DNA of 64,000 nucleotides from Pseudomonas sp. 14P_8.1_Bac3 (GTDB lineage Bacteria > Pseudomonadota > Gammaproteobacteria > Pseudomonadales > Pseudomonadaceae): the NCBI RefSeq assembly GCF_025466085.1, contig NZ_JANLOD010000018.1, positions 1 to 64,000 on the forward strand, given 5' to 3'. Under the pieces are notes generated by a model, which did no database searches, had not been told where the DNA came from, and was given only the letters and a program-made list of their open reading frames with translations. How positions within the stretch are numbered: position 1 is the first letter of the stretch; each line of letters begins with the position of its first letter. Of this stretch, positions 60,806-64,000 are shown in pieces. The translations under genes were made by a program, and so were the position numbers.

Positions 60806-60871
60806 TTCGCGAGCAGGCTCGCTCCCACAGGGCAATGCGTTTTTTCACTGTGGGAGCGAGCCTGCTCGCGA
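60806..60871. repeat. REPIN doublet 5
   Basis: TCGCGAGCAGGCTCGCTCCCACAG (60806-60829) and CTGTGGGAGCGAGCCTGCTCGCGA (60847-60870) are a perfect inverted pair about 17 bases apart. The variant matches doublet 3. It lies between the oprG promoter region and the DUF3299 gene end. Confidence 0.9.
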
Positions 60872-60897
60872 TAGCAATCTGAAAGACGACGCCGATC

Positions 60898-61416
60898 TCA
60901 CTCCGGCAATTCATAAATGAAAATCTTGTCCGCCTGCATCTGATACCCCGCATCCGCCAACTCGCTGGTGGACGCCTTGACCTGCAATGCCCCCTCGACC
61001 CAGTACGGCTGATACAGCTCATCCAGTTTCACGCCGACCTTGCTTTTCACATGGACGATCTGGTTCGACGGCGGTGGCGGGACGTGGATACAGGCGCCGA
61101 AATACGGCACCAGCAGAAACTCCGTGGTGCGGCCTTCTTCGCTGACTTCCAGCGGCACGATGTAGCCCGGCAGGCGGATGTTCTGACCGTCGAGGCTGTT
61201 CACCACCGGCGCATTGGGCAGGTCCTGTTTGGCGGCGGGCGCCGACTCGGCGGCCAGCGCGGTGCCCATCTGCGACAGGTCGTGCAGGGGCGTCATGTTC
61301 GGCACTTCCGGTGCGGCATCCGGCGGGATCATTTCTGACCAGGTCAGCTCTTTCGGCTCGGCCGCCCACAGCGGCAAGGCGACCAGTATCAACAGCGCAA
61401 GCAGGGCGCGGGGCAT
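60898..61416 (-). CDS. DUF3299 periplasmic protein of the zinc-type cluster
   Basis: This is a 172-residue exported protein of unknown function. I prefer the ATG at 61416 (MPRALLALLILVALPLWA), as GAGG lies 9 bases upstream and the signal peptide then starts properly. The ATG at 61431 overlaps the permease stop as ATGA and would add five residues. Cleavage is likely after LWA. The conserved core includes YIVPLE, LVPYFGACIHVPPPPSNQ with one Cys and one His, and the C-terminal YELPE. It is the last gene of an ABC cluster, as in PAO1 PA4066. Confidence 0.85.
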   Translation of the reverse strand: MPRALLALLILVALPLWAAEPKELTWSEMIPPDAAPEVPNMTPLHDLSQMGTALAAESAPAAKQDLPNAPVVNSLDGQNIRLPGYIVPLEVSEEGRTTEFLLVPYFGACIHVPPPPSNQIVHVKSKVGVKLDELYQPYWVEGALQVKASTSELADAGYQMQADKIFIYELPE

Positions 61417-61427
61417 CGTTAACGTCC

Positions 61428-62693
61428 TCATAGTCGGATCGACAGGCCATCGGCCAGGGATTGGCGATACGCGCGCCAGGCCGGCACGCTGCCCATCAGC
61501 AAAGCGGCGACAAGGATGCCACCGAGCAGCGTCCATTCATATTCACTTGGCCACGCCAATGGCAGGAACAAGCCGTAATTGGCCTGCACGTAGCCCTGAG
61601 CGGCGGCGATGCCGACGTACAGCAGGGCCACCCCGGCTATTACGCCCGATAGCGCCAAGGCGAATGCTTCGAGCACCAGCAAGGTCGCGATGTGCCACGG
61701 CCGGGCACCGACCGAGCGCAGAATCGCCATCTCGCGTCGACGCTCGTTCAGGCTGGTGAGAATCGCCGTGAGCATGCCGATCAACCCGGTCAGCACCACG
61801 AACAGCGAGACCACGAACAAGGCTTTTTCCGCGGTGCTCATCAGGCTCCACAGTTCTTGCAGCGCCACGCCCGGCAGGATGGCGAGCATCGGTTCGCCGC
61901 GAAATTCGTTGATCTCGCGCTGCAGCGCGAAGGTCGAAATCTTGCTGTTGAGGCCGAGCATGAACGCAGTGATCGCTTGCGGCGTCAGGTCCATGTTGCG
62001 CGCCTGATCGGCGCTGATCCGCCCGTTGCCACGGGCCGGAACGCCGTCGTGCCAATCGATGTGAATGGCCTCCATGCCGCCGAGGCTGATGTGCAACGTG
62101 CGGTCAACCGGGGTGCCGGTGCGCTTGAGAATGCCGACCACGGTGAACGGCTTGTCGTCGTGCTTGACCAGGCTGATCACCGCCACGCCGTGGGACAGCA
62201 CCAGTTTGTCGCCGAGTTTGTAATGCAGTGCGTCGGCCACTTCGGCGCCGAGCACCACTTCGAACGGGTCGGTGGCGAAGGCGCGACCGTCTGCCAGTTC
62301 CAGATGCTGCTGACGGCCGAACTGGTAGTGCTCGAAGTACGCCTCGGTGGTGCCCATCACGCGATAGCCGCGATGGGAGTCGCCGAGGGACATCGGGATC
62401 GCCCATTTCACTTTCGGGTTGCTGGCGAAGTGTTCGAAGCTGTCCCAGCGAATGTTGTTGGTGGCATTGCCGATACGGAACACCGAATACAGCAGCAGGT
62501 TCACCGAACCGGAACGGGCGCCGACGATCAGGTCGGTGCCGCTGATGGTGCTGGCGAAACTGGCCTTGGCTTCGGTGCGCACCCGTTCCACCGCCAACAA
62601 CAGGCAGACCGACAGGGCAATGGCGAACGCGGTGAGGATCGCGGTGAAGCGACGGTTAGCCAGACTGGCCATGGCTAGACGGAACAAATACAT
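61428..62693 (-). CDS. FtsX/MacB-type ABC transporter permease
   Basis: This is a 421-residue permease, starting at the ATG at 62693 with AGAGG upstream inside the ATPase end. It has one N-terminal helix (about 15-35), a large extracytoplasmic MacB-core domain, and three C-terminal helices (about 285-315, 335-365, 385-405), as in type VII ABC transporters, which move force across the membrane rather than a solute. The last two residues overlap the DUF3299 start codon. In PAO1 the equivalent is PA4065 beside zinc-responsive genes. Confidence 0.9.
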   Translation of the reverse strand: MYLFRLAMASLANRRFTAILTAFAIALSVCLLLAVERVRTEAKASFASTISGTDLIVGARSGSVNLLLYSVFRIGNATNNIRWDSFEHFASNPKVKWAIPMSLGDSHRGYRVMGTTEAYFEHYQFGRQQHLELADGRAFATDPFEVVLGAEVADALHYKLGDKLVLSHGVAVISLVKHDDKPFTVVGILKRTGTPVDRTLHISLGGMEAIHIDWHDGVPARGNGRISADQARNMDLTPQAITAFMLGLNSKISTFALQREINEFRGEPMLAILPGVALQELWSLMSTAEKALFVVSLFVVLTGLIGMLTAILTSLNERRREMAILRSVGARPWHIATLLVLEAFALALSGVIAGVALLYVGIAAAQGYVQANYGLFLPLAWPSEYEWTLLGGILVAALLMGSVPAWRAYRQSLADGLSIRL

Positions 62694-62694
62694 C

Positions 62695-63405
62695 TCAGAC
62701 CTCTGCGGGCGTGGCGGCGCGATTGAGTTCGGCCAGCGACAGGTTGCGATCAAACAGCGGTGCGAGGCTCTGGTCATGGCTGACGAACAACAGGCTCGAT
62801 CCCGCTTCACGGCATTCGGCGAACAGCAGGCGAATGAAGTTTTCGCGCGCGTCGTAGTCCAGAGCGGACGTCGGCTCGTCGGCGATCACCAGTTCCGGTT
62901 GACCGATCAACGCCCGCGCGGCCGCGACCCGTTGTTGCTGGCCGATGGACAATGAGTCGGCGCGGCGACCGAGCAGGCTGTCATCCTTCAGGCCCAGGTG
63001 CGCGAGGAGGGTGGCGGCGGCCTGGTCGACACTGCCATGACGCTGGATCGCCCGTGCGGCGCGCAGCTTCGAGAAATGGCAGGGCAACTCAACGTTCTCG
63101 CGCACCGAGAGAAACGGCAGCAGGTTGAACTGTTGGAAGATGTAGCCAGTGTGATCGACCCGAAAGCGGTCACGGGCGCCGGCGCCGAGTTCGGTCAATT
63201 CCTGGCCGAGCAGGCGAATGCTGCCGCGATCGGGCTTTTGCACGCCGCCGAGCAGGCCGAGCAGGGTGGTCTTGCCGCTGCCGCTGGGGCCTTTGAGGAA
63301 CAGGGTTTCACCGGGCTCCAGGCGAAACGCCGGGATGTCCAGCAGTGGCGGGTGACCGGGCCAGCTGAAGCCCAGGTCGGACAGTTCGATGAGTGCTTGG
63401 GTCAT
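62695..63405 (-). CDS. LolD/MacB-type ABC transporter ATPase
   Basis: This is a 236-residue nucleotide-binding protein. Walker A is GPSGSGKT, the Q-loop FQQFN, Walker B LVIADEP, and the H-loop VSHD. The signature reads LSIGQQQR, with Ile in place of the usual Gly. It is 1 base upstream of the permease, so both are made together. In P. aeruginosa the matching PA4064 lies in the zinc-starvation operon PA4063-PA4066. The energised step is unknown; a link to zinc handling in the periplasm is inferred from the neighbours. Confidence 0.92.
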   Translation of the reverse strand: MTQALIELSDLGFSWPGHPPLLDIPAFRLEPGETLFLKGPSGSGKTTLLGLLGGVQKPDRGSIRLLGQELTELGAGARDRFRVDHTGYIFQQFNLLPFLSVRENVELPCHFSKLRAARAIQRHGSVDQAAATLLAHLGLKDDSLLGRRADSLSIGQQQRVAAARALIGQPELVIADEPTSALDYDARENFIRLLFAECREAGSSLLFVSHDQSLAPLFDRNLSLAELNRAATPAEV

Positions 63406-63433
63406 GTGAAACCGGTCATGTTAAGGGTAGCCC

Positions 63434-63527
63434 TTGTGGGAGCGGGCTTGCTCGCGAAAGCGGTAGGCCATGCAATGTTGATGTCGATTGACACACCGCC
63501 TTCGCGAGCAAGCCCGCTCCCACATTT
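63434..63527. repeat. REPIN doublet 6
   Basis: TGTGGGAGCGGGCTTGCTCGCGAA (63435-63458) and TTCGCGAGCAAGCCCGCTCCCACA (63501-63524) are a perfect inverted pair about 42 bases apart. It uses the GCGGGC variant, like doublet 2, and separates the DUF2796 and ATPase genes. Confidence 0.9.
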
Positions 63528-63541
63528 GGAGGTGCGGCGGA

Positions 63542-64000
63542 TCAGAATTTCAGGGCGGCCGCCTTCGCCGTCACTTCCACCCCTTGCTGCCCGCTCGGGC
63601 TGATCAGTTGTACCTGAATTTTCTGGGTCGCCGGGAACGTGTTGAAGATATTCGCCAGGTCCAGGGTTTTCAGCGCGCCCGGTGCGGAGCAACTGAACTG
63701 GTAGTGAGCGTGGATCTCGCTGTGGTCGTGATGATGCTCCTGCCCAGCGTTGGCGTCTTCATCGTGATCATCGTCGGCGTCGGGTTTGTCACCGAACAAC
63801 GGGCTTTCCAGCTCCTGGCGCGCGACCACACAACCGGCGGCTTTCGGCAGGTTGAACAGGGTCAGCGGTTTTTCCAGCTGCGCACGCACAGCGGCGATTT
63901 TGGCTTTGTCGGCGTCAGTGGTGGCGGCGTGTTCGAAACCCACCAGGTTCATCGCCGGGCTTTCCAGCTCCAGCTCCAGGGTCTGGCCGTCCAGCGCGGC
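63542..64000 (-). CDS. DUF2796 (ZrgA-like) His-rich zinc-linked protein, partial
   Basis: The 5' end lies outside the window; 152 C-terminal residues are visible, reading through to the edge. The His/Asp-rich stretch DDHDEDANAGQEHHHDHSEIHAH is an obvious metal-binding region. The rest fits the DUF2796 family: the part beyond the edge ends LDGQTLELELESPAMN and continues VGFEHAA. In PAO1 the same gene (PA4063) is zinc-starvation induced and is followed by the ABC and DUF3299 genes, so a zinc-linked role is likely. Confidence 0.88.
   Translation of the reverse strand, partial: AALDGQTLELELESPAMNLVGFEHAATTDADKAKIAAVRAQLEKPLTLFNLPKAAGCVVARQELESPLFGDKPDADDDHDEDANAGQEHHHDHSEIHAHYQFSCSAPGALKTLDLANIFNTFPATQKIQVQLISPSGQQGVEVTAKAAALKF

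Noticed and set aside
49634..63527. Repeated palindromes as a CRISPR array
   Set aside because: The repeats are inverted pairs scattered kilobases apart without regular spacers, and no cas genes are present. They fit REPINs.

Overview
The window comes from a Pseudomonas chromosome, most likely the P. fluorescens group. The evidence is the gene order, which from memory follows P. aeruginosa PAO1 in three long blocks (birA to ssb, the DUF3299 to DUF2796 zinc cluster with oprG, and the ybhP-clsB-ybhN trio), typical pseudomonad protein lengths, a fairly GC-rich base composition, and extragenic palindromes of the fluorescens REP/REPIN type. There is no prophage, integrase, transposase or CRISPR array.

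Region 1 (1-34.4 kb, all on the + strand) is the translation and transcription supercluster. It runs birA, coaX, a SPOR-like membrane protein, tRNA-Tyr/Gly/Thr with the first tuf, tRNA-Trp-secE-nusG, rplKAJL-rpoBC, rpsL-rpsG-fusA-tuf, then the S10, spc and alpha operons ending at rplQ. Two short genes, rpmD and rpmJ, are included. Promoters resembling TTGACA-N17-TAGAAT can be placed at the main operon starts. Several of them lie directly against a hairpin that closes the previous operon. The two EF-Tu copies differ at 28 of 397 residues.

Region 2 (34.4-41.7 kb) keeps the PAO1 order katA (catalase), bfrA/ftnA (ferritin without the heme-ligand methionine), uvrA on the - strand, a YajR-type MFS transporter and ssb. 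It joins peroxide and iron handling to DNA repair.

Region 3 (41.8-53.4 kb) is accessory. It holds a cysteine hydrolase divergent from a GlxA-type regulator, a DUF3182 plus alpha/beta hydrolase operon whose ribosome-binding site lies in the arm of a perfect hairpin, a tightly overlapping DUF72-ybhP-clsB-ybhN operon on the - strand, an AraJ/YdhP-type MFS transporter and a YbiO-like mechanosensitive channel.

Region 4 (53.4-64 kb) has a large Lhr helicase, a pair of NAD-binding sugar-nucleotide-type proteins, the outer-membrane protein OprG/OmpW with a candidate Anr box placed exactly at a class II position, and the downstream part of a zinc-starvation-type operon: a His-rich DUF2796 protein cut by the window edge, a MacB-like ABC ATPase and permease, and DUF3299. 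All six REPIN doublets are between 49.6 and 63.5 kb. No gene-free stretch exceeds 300 bases. I found no clearly new multi-gene system. The least explained pieces are the DUF3182 operon with its RBS hairpin and the zinc-type ABC cluster.
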